In this document: piece after piece, positions 11,100-21,791 of the stretch
Position numbering within the stretch: position 1 is the first letter of the stretch
Layout: every line of letters begins with the position of its first letter
Assembly: GCA_022579005.1 (NCBI GenBank)
Contig: MU401540.1
Location: 62,001-126,000, forward strand
DNA from: Poronia punctata
Lineage: Eukaryota; Ascomycota; Sordariomycetes; Xylariales; Xylariaceae
Reading direction: 5' to 3'
DNA: 64,000 bases
Translations under genes and position numbers: made by a program
Notes under the pieces: model-generated
Databases searched by the model: none
Seen by the model: only the letters and a program-made list of their open reading frames with translations
What the model was told of the DNA's origin: nothing

Positions 11100-12350
11100 A
11101 TGAAGTCCGCAGCCTACGCCTTGGTCTCGGCCACCCTCGCCTTTCAGGCATCCGCCCATTCCATCTTCCAGCAGTTATGGGTGGACGGCGTTGATTATAT
11201 AAGTCTTCCCGGCTCATCGTGTACCGGTAGTGAATGATGGCTGACATACAGTGCACGGCTCCCAATGTGCCCGTATGCCCTCGAACAATAACCCGGTCAC
11301 CAGTGTTAGCAGCACCGATATCCGCTGCAATGTTGGTGGCACCAAGGGCGTTTCGAAGAAATGCCCGGTCAAAGCCGGATCTACAGTGACGGTTGAAATG
11401 CACGCGGTACGAGCAGCGCGGCCCTCATGACTTGTAGTCAACGTTCGCTGATGATTTGGTAGCAACCCGGGGACAGGTCGTGCGGTTCCGAAGCCATTGG
11501 AGGCGCCCACTACGGCCCCGTCAATGTTTACTTGTCTCAAGTCTCGGATTCCACGTCGGCCGATGGTTCGTCTCCCTGGTACAAGATCTTTGCCGACTCT
11601 TGGTCTTCCAAGGGAGCCTCTGGCGACTACGATAACTGGGGCACCAACGACCTCAACGCATGCTGCGGAAAAATGGATGTGCCGATCCCCGCGAATACCC
11701 CTTCGGGTGACTACTTGCTCCGTGCCGAAGTCATCGCCCTGCATACCGCTGGGTCAGCCGGCGGTGCTCAGTTCTACGTTTCATGTTACCAACTGACCGG
11801 TACGCAAACTTGTTCATCCACTTCTACCACCCCCTATTTTACTCTAGCCTCTCATTGTTCCCAGTCTTGTGGTTATAACTAATAAACTTCTCTTGTGCAG
11901 TCGAGGGCGGTTCCGGCAGTGTCCCCTCGGGCGTCAGCCTTCCGGGTGCCTTCAGCGCATCCGACCCGGGCATCCAGGTTAACATCCACGCGGCCATGAG
12001 CAGCTATGCCAACCCAGGCCCAGCTGTGATTTCAGGAGGAACCATCAAGACTGCCGGCTCAACCTGCAGCAACGGTTGCGCCGCGACGTGCAAAGCTGGC
12101 AGCGGACCGACCGGAACCGCCATCGGAGGTGCCGCTCCCACTGGTGGATCCGGAGACGGCTCTGGAGGCGGCTGCTCCGTAGGCCAATACCAACAATGCG
12201 GTGGACAGGATTACACAGGTTGCACGACCTGCGCTGTAAGCTTTCCCCATCAGCACTACATTTGCGATGTAGATACTAATAACTAACTATACACAGTCGG
12301 GCTTCACGTGCAAGGATGTCTCGCCGCCCTACTACTCTCAGTGCAGCTAA
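11100..12350 (+). CDS. AA9 lytic polysaccharide monooxygenase with CBM1
   Basis: Five exons (11100-11202, 11252-11406, 11463-11799, 11901-12235, 12297-12350) give 327 residues. A 19-residue signal peptide ends in ASA, leaving His20 as the mature N-terminus. The copper histidine brace is complete: His20, His102 (in GGAHYGPVNVYL) and the axial Tyr191 in AQFYVSCYQ. A Gly/Ser/Thr linker leads to a C-terminal CBM1 starting CSVGQYQQCGGQDYTGC and ending PPYYSQCS, with the expected cysteines and aromatics. The enzyme oxidatively cleaves cellulose outside the cell; the CBM1 anchors it to crystalline surfaces. The first intron is only 49 nt and uses an unusual donor (GTCTTC), so that junction is the weakest part of the model. 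Confidence 0.93.
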
Positions 12351-12951
12351 GTAGCAAACACAAAACACTCACAAGGACGTGGATCGGGGAGACTCGGTGG
12401 TTAAATTAGACCCGGACTAGTCAACTCTTTATTGCGTTGCTAAAACGGGCTATCTGATGCCAATAGAAGGGGTCGAAATCCTCACTTAAGTACCTACCTA
12501 GAGAATGCCTGGACTGTCTATCACTAGTAGCGCCATATTAATCTAGATATTCTTATACTCTGTAAGTGGACTACCTACTTCCAGCTTCAATTCTTTTAGC
12601 GATATTATAAATACATCATATTTCCATTCCAGATGTACAAGTACGTGTGAGTTAAGACAGATCTGCTTGAGAAAGTTGAGATGCCTCGGTTGAAATCCCA
12701 CCCCTTCTCTTGGCCATACTCGTTATATGCATATCAGCTCTCAACGCCGCCAGTGATTGGATAAAAACCCCTGCTTAAAGGATCCTACATACAATCTTAA
12801 CTTGCTATATTTCAAGATCATCACTCACATCTCTTCAAACAATACTTTTACTTCTTAAACCACACTTCATCTCAAGAAGTCACAATCAAACCACACTCAT
12901 CACCCGAGAATATCACAATAAACTACTCATCATTTCGAAACAACATCAACA
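12351..12951. promoter_or_regulatory. promoter/leader region of the DUF2470 gene
   Basis: No gene is seen. A TATA-like ATAAAAA lies at 12761-12767, followed by about 180 bp rich in C, A and T without G, a composition common in 5' leaders of well-expressed fungal genes. The left part is the 3' flank of the AA9 gene. Confidence 0.45.
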
Positions 12952-13620
12952 ATGTCTTCCAACGACCCCAAACCCCGCATCATAGCACACATGAACAGAG
13001 AACACACCGCCCATCTAAAGCGGTACCTCCGCGCCTTCAACGGCCTCACCCCCTCCGCAGCAGCCGACGCGCAACTAATCGACCTAACCCTCTCCACACT
13101 CACCATCACCTCCGCCTCGGGCAAACACACCGTGCCCGTCACCCCACCTATGAAATCCCTAGCAGACGCCCGCGTCCGCCTCGTGGACATGGCCGAGCAG
13201 GCACAGCGAAAACTCGGCCTAAGCGACGTCATCGTCTCGCGGTTCCAAGGGCCCCGCGGAGCGGGGATATTCTCCTTCCTAGGCGTCGCTTTCTACTTCG
13301 TCAGCGCCGTCGCTCTGCGCTTGGGTTTCTTAAGCCCCGGTACGGCCGCTTGGGATCTGATTGATCGGTATTTCCCCTATCGGGGCGCCGAGGGGTTTGC
13401 GTGGTTGGCGAATGCGCTGCTGGTCCCTGTTCTGGGCGTCCATGTCCTCGAGGCGTGGTGGATGGCCAAGAGCAGATTGGCGAAATATGGTGTCGAGGCT
13501 GGGAGTGGGGTTTGGGTGTTGTGGGTTTTGGATACTTTTGTCGAGGGCTTCCCGGCTATTGTGCGGTTCGATGGGTTGGTTAAGGAGGAGAGGGCGAAGA
13601 AGGAGGGGGTTCAGCATTGA
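12952..13620 (+). CDS. DUF2470-domain membrane protein
   Basis: Intronless frame of 222 residues. Residues about 8-90 match DUF2470 (IIAHMNREHTAHLKRYLRAF, later VPVTPPMKSLADARVRLVDM), a domain found fused to haem-iron utilisation and haem-binding split-barrel proteins. After a basic linker come hydrophobic segments at about 104-122, 145-163 and 177-193, so the protein is anchored in a membrane with the DUF2470 part at its N-terminus. The ATG follows a CT/CA-rich leader and sits in the context ACAATGTC. The biochemical role is unknown; a link to haem is inferred only from the domain. It ends shortly before a T26 run. Confidence 0.78.
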   Translation: MSSNDPKPRIIAHMNREHTAHLKRYLRAFNGLTPSAAADAQLIDLTLSTLTITSASGKHTVPVTPPMKSLADARVRLVDMAEQAQRKLGLSDVIVSRFQGPRGAGIFSFLGVAFYFVSAVALRLGFLSPGTAAWDLIDRYFPYRGAEGFAWLANALLVPVLGVHVLEAWWMAKSRLAKYGVEAGSGVWVLWVLDTFVEGFPAIVRFDGLVKEERAKKEGVQH

Positions 13621-14152
13621 AGTGGGAAATTTCCTTTTTTTTTTTTTTTTTTTTTTTTTTGGAAATGTGAAGGTCATGTTTTTATTTGGGGTTGTTTTTG
13701 TTTCTTACTTTTTTTGGTTTTATATGGCTGTTTATGAGTAGATGTTGTGGGTTCATGTCCGATAGAGAAAAATGTGAGAAATGAGAGGATAAATCCAGAA
13801 AAACGCACAACACCAGGGATTCGCTGGTCGTCGCCGGCCCAACTACCTATCTGGCGGTATTAGAACTTTGATGAATGGGAAGCAAGTACTACAAACACCG
13901 GCAACAACAGAAACATGCGTTCTTTCGTCTCTCTGCCTTACCCGGAAAGCAAGGCAGAGAAAAAAGGTCTTTCATAGAAGCTATACAGAAGTATGCAACA
14001 CCTTGGTATCTAAAGTCTACAGGTTATTATTTACGGGCACTTATAGGACCTTGGACCTAACCCCTTATCACATCAACATCTCAAGTATGCAAAAGAACCT
14101 AACCTAGGTACATAGTTATCTCCCTTCTGAACATATTTACATCCTCATTCAA
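13621..14152. other. spacer with poly-T run
   Basis: No gene is supported. A T26 homopolymer lies at 13635-13660 just downstream of the DUF2470 stop. It could be a slippage-prone microsatellite or a retrotranscribed poly-A remnant on the minus strand; there is no coding remnant beside it. Confidence 0.5.
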
Positions 14153-14500
14153 TCAAACAATTTCCACCCTCCCACAACACCCTTCCAGAACACACCCTCA
14201 GGATCATACTTCTTGCTAGTTACCTGTAGCTTGGCCTCATACGAACCTATAGGACCTTGGAAAGGCGCGGCGTAATTCATGTACTTTGTACGGCACCGCA
14301 ACACCCCTCTCTATTGCATTCTGGTCGACAGCTTCCTTAAATGTCGAATAAATCTTGTCGTCGTCTTCCATGATTTTTCCAAAAGGACAGATTAGCAAAA
14401 ATCGACACGAGGTGGCCCGTCTACCTAGTAGATCGATTCCCAACGAGTTTCCATATTGTATCGAAGTAAGGATACCTACCTTATATATATTCCTAGCCAC
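14153..14500 (-). pseudogene. relic of a FAD-linked (BBE-type) oxidoreductase, C-terminal end
   Basis: Reading the minus strand from about 14460 gives YGNSLGID, then LLICPFGKIMEDDDKIYSTF and GVAVPYK. After an apparent one-base frameshift near 14280 it continues YMNYAAPFQGPIGSYEAKLQ and KKYDPEGVFWKGVVGGWKL, ending at TGA 14155-14153. The last block is the berberine-bridge-enzyme C-terminus of FAD-dependent oxidoreductases (Y.NYA, KYDP..VF, GG.KL). The N-terminal FAD-binding part is absent: upstream sequence is a G-run and spacer. Frameshift, missing substrate/FAD domain and an unrelated-looking insert after YGNSLGID mark it as a decayed fragment rather than an active gene. Confidence 0.72.
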
Positions 14501-15372
14501 AACTGTCCATTATAACCCTCCTAACTACCTACACAACGGTCTAACAATGAAGCCATAGGAATAGCGTTAGGGGTAAGGAGGGCTGGGGGGGGGGGGGGGG
14601 GGGGGGGTTGATAATTCCGTCTGATAGGGAGTCGTGTCAGACCAGAGAGACCTTGCAGTTACCTAACTTGTACTAACATGTTAGGTAGTCGCGAAATGAC
14701 AATGTGCGGCTGGCTAACAGTAACTTCTCATCTGGTGAAGACTGCAGTTCTAGGGTCGATCCTGACTGTAGATCCAAATGCAAGAAACCTACTCTCGGCT
14801 GCAGCCCAACTCGTCGGGACTCCAACGGAGGGGAGAGCGGGCAGAGCCCCGCGCTCTCTCTACACCCTATGGTCGTACGTGAAAGTTTGTTGAACTACTG
14901 GGGTTTATATATGTCCGACCCTGGTTTGAATTTTGGTTTGTAAACTGACGCGTCTACCGCCTCTTTTCATTCAAGTCCGAATATTTAATAAGGTACCTAC
15001 CTATCATGTCCATTTGAGCAAATGAATTAGATGACTAGAGTACTTGCACACATTTGGTCAGCTAACACTAGGTACGCTACATGCAAGGGTGGAGTCTGAG
15101 ATGAAGCTGATGAACAGCCAAGCCAAGGCACTGGTAGGTACTCGTAGACCCAGCCACCGTAATATGTACATCTCCAAACAAAAGTTAGACTTTGATTTTT
15201 TTACCTTTGGCCTTAGGCACTTACTTATACATGTGCAGCTTAATCGAGCCGGTTTCAGATCTTGTAGGAAAGAGAAATATTGCGCAGTTCTAGAAGCAAG
15301 CAGTTGTGTTATAAATCACAATCTCTACCCTCCCTTTTCCCCGCCGTGTAGTCTACTGATACTCCAACAAAG
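14501..15372. other. spacer upstream of the HET gene
   Basis: No gene is supported. A 510-nt open frame begins inside it at 15044 and runs into the HET gene in another frame; it has no domain and is treated as a shadow. The stretch holds the G24 run (separate entry) and one TACTCGTA (15139). Confidence 0.45.
14584..14607. repeat. G24 homopolymer
   Basis: An uninterrupted run of 24 G on the plus strand, next to the oxidoreductase relic. Such a run can form G-quadruplexes and is prone to length errors in sequencing, so its exact length should not be trusted. Confidence 0.9.
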
Positions 15373-17473
15373 ATGCCGGGCAAGAAAAGCCTTTCAGACC
15401 GATTTTCAAAACTCCTGCACCGTGGCTCGAGACAGTACCACAATGAAGGGGAGAGCACTAGTACCAGGCTCTGCGACATATGCAAGAGCATCGGATTCGA
15501 CGACACGGAGAAAAGCGGGGAGAAAGAGACCGTCTTTACGCTCGGCATGCTAGACGCGATAAAACAGCGGACTACCTCGTGTGCGTTCTGTCGCCTCGTG
15601 CTAGATGCGATGCAAGACGAGCGTATCATTCATATGCAGAGCATCGATCATTACGACACGCATCTTGTACGCGTGTTTAAGCAGGATCGGAACCGGTTCG
15701 CTATACAACCTCTGCCTTCGTATTCGCGGGTCCTATTTGAGAGGGATATCAAAGGACCTACGGATGCAAGGGTTGATTATGAGATGATTCGGGCTTGGCT
15801 TGCATCTTGTGAGACTGAGCATGAGGAATGTAAGGCAAACAAGGGGGCTTTTTCTGGTGTGGATTTGAGCTTTTTCCGCTGTATCGATGTGGTGGATATG
15901 TGTATTGCGCCGGTATCCATTGAGGAGAGATATGTGGCGCTGAGTTATAGATGGGGGGATTGTGTCCCTTTTCTGTTGCTAAATTCTAACAGGGAGGATC
16001 TCTTTGCAAATGGTGGGTTGGTTACGAATTGGGATCTGATCCCGAAAACGATACAAGATTCAATCGAGTTTGTCCGAGGCGTCGGCTGTCGTTACGTCTG
16101 GATTGATCAGTTGTGTCTGATCCAGGACGATGACGGCGATAGGGGTACTGGTATTAACGCCATGGATCTGGTGTATGAGCAAGCGCATTTTACCATTGTG
16201 GCGGCCAGTGGGATGGACGCCGACTCTGGTCTACCTGGGGTTAGGGAAGGAAGCCGGTCGGAGATACGACAAGTGAAGACGGAGGTTATGCCAGGAGTCA
16301 ATCTAGTCCTTCGACATACCATGCAAGACATGCTAATCAAGTCCGAGTACCATCATCGGGGATGGACGTAAGTTTGCCTGTTTACCTCCATATCTTACCT
16401 CATAGGAGCTTGACTGAGATCAACGGGATATGAGCTGATCTATAAACAGTTTCCAAGAGTACTATCTTTCGAGGAGGAAGATCATATTCCTCGACGGAAT
16501 CATCTACTTCAAGTGTCACCAGAAAGTATATCAAGAGTTGGAAGATGGCCTGCCTATCAAGCCCGACCAAACAACCATAAGAGGTCAAGCATTGCATAAA
16601 CCGAGCGGTGACGTCTACCATTTGCTGGGCCAATTGCTGAACCAGTATACGACGCGCAACCTAAAGGAGCCGACCGATTACGTGCCGGCCATGGCGGGTA
16701 TATGTCGTCGATTGGCAGATTACGCGCAATGTGGTCTTCTATATGGCATTCCCGTCGCCGCACTCGACTGGTTTCTTCTGTTCTACAGTAACAAAGAGGG
16801 TCTAAAGCGACGCGATTGCTTCCCCACTTGGGCTTGGTCAGGGTGGTACGGTAGTATCTACTATAATTTCGGTTCCGGCGATGTAATGAAGTGGACGGAC
16901 AATAGCACGTGGATCGCGTGGTACAAACGAGACCCTGGGGGTGTCTTGACGAGGGTTTGGGACCACCAAGGTTCGAGGGCGAACGAACTCTTTGGGGAAC
17001 TACTGGACGTGTCGCATACCGAGGCGTCGAAGGAGCTCGATATACCGAGACAGTACAGGTACACAGTCCTCCAATTCTGGACTGCAGCTGCGAATTTCTC
17101 TCTCCGAAAGATAGAGCAGCAAGAAGGAGAGGTAATGATGTGGCCCTACGGACTCTACTGGACTCCAACTACTTACGAGCTGGTGGATATGAACGGCAGC
17201 AACTGTGGGTTCGTCACGTTGGATGATCCTTCTCAGACAGGTAGAGATGGATCAAATGCCGAATTTATCTTGCTCTCCTTGTCGGCTGAGAAGTCACGAG
17301 GCACATCCGGCAGGAACGATGCAGCTGAGGCAGGAGGACGCTTCTTCTGGGTATTGATGATTGAGTGGGATCAAGGGGTAGCCGAACGAAGAGGAATAGG
17401 AAAACTCAAGCGAGAAGGCCTGACGGCTTGCTTGGAATCTACTGTTTCCTGGAAGGAGATTGTACTGGGTTAG
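15373..17473 (+). CDS. HET-domain protein (heterokaryon incompatibility type)
   Basis: Two exons, 15373-16367 and 16450-17473, joined at AC|T, give 672 residues. The HET domain starts at about residue 187 with YVALSYRWGD, continues with IPKTIQDSIEFVRGVGCRYV and WIDQLCLIQDD, and has YEQAHFTIVAASG and RGWTFQEYYLSRR at 329-341, the last motif being created exactly at the splice junction. A cysteine-rich N-terminal segment (CDICKSIG, CAFCRLV) resembles the leader seen in many large HET proteins. Some HET proteins trigger programmed cell death on fusion with an unlike strain; most, probably including this one, have no assigned partner. No NACHT, NLR or HeLo partner gene lies in the window. Confidence 0.92.
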
Positions 17474-18719
17474 CTTAAGTCCCAGGTAGAATAGGGCCAA
17501 GAGCGATGTTGATGAGTCGGCGATGAATGATACAAACCCGAACACTCTATTTTGCGTACGAGTAGATAGATGACATAAGCGCCGATCTGGAAAAGGCCGA
17601 GCACGCGTTGGTGACGTTACTGCAACCATGTCATCTCTCAATACCTACCTAATCACGTTCACGGTTCCATCATGTTATCATTAGTTCCACGCATACAGGT
17701 AAAAATGAATGGTTTCGTACGGGATATTATAAATGGTATTGATCAAGCTATTATTCAGCAACAAACAAATATGGTCTAGTAACATCTAGGCTAGAGAAGG
17801 TTGTTCATGCGATATTATTCAGTGCTGACATGAAACACCCGCCCTGGGTGTGTAATACAAGGCCTACACGTAATAGCCACTTCTCCAGCCACTTACACCA
17901 TTGAGTGCCCATGCTCATCCCCCAGATTCAGCTCTGGCCGAAGTGCCTCTAGTAATGGAGTGGCGGGGTGATAGCGGTTACCCCAAGCCACGATCCCACG
18001 CATGGAACCCTCCCGACTTGACGAGGGGCGGGCCAAATCCCGTCGGGTCGGCATGTGACCTACATATACATGTGAGATGGGGGTGATTCAACACAAAACA
18101 GTCTTACCTAAGATTAAAGGAAAGTAAAAAAGGAGAGAATTACTCTCCGCAGGCCAAGAGTACCCGGAAAATAAATATTTAATACAGTCTGAATCAGAGT
18201 TCAGGACAAGTCTTCACTCTACGTGTATAAGAGCAATTGGAGCTACCTGATAATGTAGGGTAAGGTTTATTAGAAGAACCATAGTGTGGGGAACAGGACG
18301 GATTCCTATGCTTTCCGGGGTTAGTGTGTAACTATAAATGTATCTTGGCCGGGGCACAAGGCCATATTTGGCCCCTGCCGTTTGCTACTCGTAATGATTC
18401 CCAACCCGTTTGAAATCAATCTTCTTGGCACTTCAGGCCAGAGGTAATCCAAAAAAAAAATACATATTATCTCACTCCTATACTCACATAACAATACTTC
18501 TGTACAGACCTTAGAATCGTCGAATCTGACAGATGAACAGGAATCGTGGTTCTTTTCTCTTTGCTCGGCCTTCATCGTATCCACTATATGTTGTCGTCCC
18601 ATACGGGCCTGAGTCTTTGAGGCTCTGAGCGCGAGCGAGCGAAATTCGAGCTGCAGGTGGCTTTTGAAAAATCCCATCGGTGATAATGTCTTGTATGCGC
18701 CTACATTTCACCGGAAACA
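17474..18719. other. intergenic region with leader of the Whi2-like gene
   Basis: No gene is supported. TACGAGTA/TACTCGTA words lie at 17557 and 18386. The last 200 bp before 18720 are probably 5' leader; short open frames there are on the opposite strand and have no domain. Confidence 0.5.
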
Positions 18720-20428
18720 ATGACCAAGTCCAATTCGACTGAGCCCGAGGGGAATCGCGCCTTACACTTACCGCCGTCCAACCCGCAATTGATCACCAAG
18801 ATCCCCAACATCTTGCCTCATGAGCGTGTCTTCCCTGTACAGATAGGCACCGAGCTCTTTAAGCTTTCGGGTGCTTCGATTTCATCTGACGGTGCGTAGT
18901 TGTTTTATCAGCTCATCCTAGGACATAACGAAGATTCATCCCCTCCCTTTGCCCCATCTCACCATCTCACCATCTCGCCACTTTGTGCTTACGCCTAATG
19001 GGCCTTGGGCCGTTTTTGCCTCGGTGGCGCTCTCATGAGAGCCCAAACCCATCCCCCTGAACCAAAATGCTAATTTAACCTCCAGCGCCTTCTTATTTTT
19101 CGCAATATTTCCTATGCCAGATTAAGAAGGCTGAGGAAACAGGCGAGGACTTGTCCAGTGCTATTCGGACTTTGTATATTGATCGAGACCCTGTAACCTT
19201 CAAGGATATCGCTCTTCATCTCCAGGGTTACCATGTTACCCCGCGTGATGGCACGCATTTCGTGCGTCTCTTTGCCGACGCACAGTTTTATACTCTACCG
19301 AAGCTGATGTCCCGGCTGTACGAGGAGTCCATCTTCATCTCCATTGGTCATCGCGAGTTTCAGATCCCTCGCGACTTATTTACCAGTCCCGGAAACACGC
19401 CTAATTTCTTCTCCCTTGGATTCGGCCTTTTCTTCTCTTCCCCGAAGGACCTTTACCCCGGCTTGGACCGAAATGATTTGATTCGGCCACCTTCTATCAT
19501 GCCGCCATCGGTCCCCAACCGATCGGCGGAAAACTTTGCCGAACTTTTACATCTCTTGAGAGGTTATCCTATACATATCCGCGACGACGAACATCGGGCG
19601 GCACTGCTTCAAGATTGCCGATACTTTAACTTCAAGGCTCTCGAGCAGAAGCTTCTCCCTCATCATATCAGTTTTAACCAATCCCGTAAGAAACATGAGA
19701 TCCTAATGAGAATCCAAGACATATTCAAATCCGGTCTATCGGTCATGAATGACAATTCATCCCCCGGCGTCGCCAGCGGAGGCGAACCGTTGTTGGGATG
19801 GGTCAATTACATGAGACCTTACGAGGACGACAAGCAGAGGGAACTTGTACTTGAAATCGGTGGCGAAACGACCAAGCTACATTTGAATAACATGCGTGCG
19901 GAATTCGTCGGCCAAGTAAAGACGCGGATCGCAAGGTTATTTGAGGTTCTTGCCACTAAACTGAACTTGCCGACGACGCAACCACTAGGCCTCTTGATGG
20001 CTTCCGGTGGTGCCGACAGTCAGCCGCCGAGTCCCGGCAACACGCCTTTGAGCGAAGACCTGGTCCGCATCTATCTCGACCCCGAAGCGCATATCTCGCT
20101 CGATGGGAAACCATATACGAAGGCGACCGAAGTGGAAGAGATGTATACTTCCATGTCTGCATCTCCGTCGGTAGGGCCCGGGGCTCCTCACGACTCGCCC
20201 CTTTCAAGCGTAGATCAGTATTCAGGGCCGACGCGAAAGAGGAGAAGGGTAGAATGGGTGGATCAGAATGCCGAGGACTGGATTGTAAGGACTGGGCAAT
20301 GGAGACTGCGGATACAGAGCTCGAGAAGCCGTAAGAGTGCTGTCGAATGTGTGCTTGTTGCAGTCAAAATCGACGCTTATAGCACAGAACAAACCCGCAA
20401 TGCCCAGCGTGGTTTCTTATCCGGCTAG
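18720..20428 (+). CDS. Whi2-like BTB/POZ-domain protein
   Basis: Exons 18720-18891 and 19086-20428, joined across a 194-nt intron as G|CG, give 504 residues. The N-terminal region has a BTB-like fold signature: FPVQIGTELFKLSGASI, then SYFSQYF, IRTLYIDRDPVTFKDIALHL and FVRLFADAQFYTLPKL. A second similar block follows (FISIGHREFQIPRDLF, ELLHLLRGYPIHI, AALLQDCRYFNFKALE). This arrangement matches the fungal Whi2-like family; yeast Whi2 works with phosphatases Psr1/Psr2 in the general stress response and in low-amino-acid TORC1 control. Spliced residues about 395-420 contain a basic patch TRKRRRVEW that could be a nuclear signal. A generic BTB adaptor role remains possible. Confidence 0.8.
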
Positions 20429-21106
20429 TTTGCTTTGGCAACGAAGGGTTAGGGTCAAGGGTAAAGGAAGGGGGAACAAGGGACTAAGGTTATAGCGATA
20501 CAACTTGGGTATGAAGCATGTTTGAATCATTCGTGTATTTTTATTGTGTGTCAAAATAAGGCGGCTCATTTCGAATTATCGCCGGGTCATCTACGAGTAG
20601 TCGAATAATGGCAAACCCGAAACTTTATATGACGTGAATAGAAGCAAAGTCAACACAAAGCGGCTTCAACTTTGTTACTCAAAAGTCATGCATAGTCATA
20701 AGTACCTCTTTAGATTCCCACGGAAGCACCCGATGTCATGCATGGATCGGCGCTCGGTCCGTCACGTTAAATCCAGCCAAATGAAGGCCGCATCTGATTC
20801 GGCAAGGTACGGCGTGCAGGAACCACTTCAATTATCTCCGACTTCTTGGTATACGCGTATCGTAAATCCTTCTGGATCCCTCCTTCCTTTTTCCAACTAT
20901 CTACCCACGCCCGTTACCGTCCAAGAACCAAGCAACTTCAGCTACCGGTCACATAATTCCTCATTTTAAGCAGCATCAGACAAGGTTGTTTACAAGGCTC
21001 TGACAAAAGTTTGAATAGGCGGTTAAACAAACCATGATTGATTTCTTCCTTGAGAATACCGCCCCTCTCTAGGTTAAGCTAAACCAAGACCATTCCCCCT
21101 TCCTTT
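20429..21106. other. intergenic region between convergent genes
   Basis: 3' flanks of two convergent genes. A 111-residue open frame at 20634-20969 has no domain or codon pattern to support it. One TACGAGTA at 20592. Confidence 0.5.
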
Positions 21107-21791
21107 TCACTCATTATCGAAAACATAATTGATATAAACCGAGCACTGACCAATCGTCACAGCCCCCTCGGCATACAGAGGATTCGGAATCTGGAGCTCA
21201 TAAAGCGTCTGGTTCCAATACAACCTCCTATTGTCTTGGACCGAATACTGGAACCCGCCCACCAAACTCTTCGGGTTCTCTTCCTCGTCCGGGTTGTACA
21301 CTATGAAGCCGATATAGTCGTCCCAGTGATTGTTGTCCCCTTCGCCCTCGCCGCCGAACTCGACGGGCGCGAATGCTCCCGGGGATGTATCGATGCTCAT
21401 GAAGCCTTCTTCGAGGTGGAATTTCGAAGTCACGCCGTCGGTCATGCCGAGATATGTCGCGACGCGGACTTGGTTGTTGACGTCGTAGTAGACTGGTAGA
21501 TAAGTAAGTATTGTTAACGGGAGGGAGGGAGGGAGATAGGCAGGCGGGTTGAGGTAGGTGGCTTTTTACAGTTCATCTGTGCGTTTGCGTCTTCGGAGAA
21601 GTATAGTACGCCTAATGTAGGTAGGTAGCGTTAGTAATAGAACCGAGCCACGGTCTCTTAGGCTGTTAGTGTATAGGTAGGTAGGTAAGTAGGTAGTAGG
21701 TACCATCTCTGTACTCGAAACCTGCGCAGCCTAGCACGTTCACCGCGGTAGCGACGCCGGATAGAAAGGGGAGGATATGAAGAAGCTGCAT
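21107..21791 (-). CDS. small secreted protein of unknown function
   Basis: Three exons fit in phase: 21791-21704, 21611-21570 (only 42 nt) and 21492-21107, giving 171 residues. The N-terminus MQLLHILPFLSGVATA is a typical signal peptide with likely cleavage near residue 16-18. The mature chain is acidic, contains one cysteine near each end (in VLGCAGFEY and in IGQCSVYINYVF) that could pair, and is rich in Tyr, Asn and Gly (VLYFSEDANAQMNFYYDVNN, DNNHWDDYIGFIVYN). No family is recognised. Size, secretion and low cysteine count fit an apoplastic or cell-surface protein; an effector role would be speculation. The middle exon is supported by phase on both sides and by matching hydrophilic or aromatic composition. 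Confidence 0.72.

Noticed and set aside
15044..15553. 169-residue frame overlapping the start of the HET gene
   Set aside because: Runs in another frame through the HET coding start; the HET frame has the domain and the splice-created motif.
11100..17473. A secondary-metabolite or carbohydrate-degradation cluster around the AA9 gene
   Set aside because: Neighbours (DUF2470 protein, oxidase relic, HET protein) have no shared pathway and there is no core synthase, transporter or regulator beside them.
15373..20428. HET and Whi2-like BTB genes as a defence pair
   Set aside because: They are separated by more than 1.2 kb, and no functional link or shared promoter is visible; Whi2-like genes are widely conserved housekeeping regulators.
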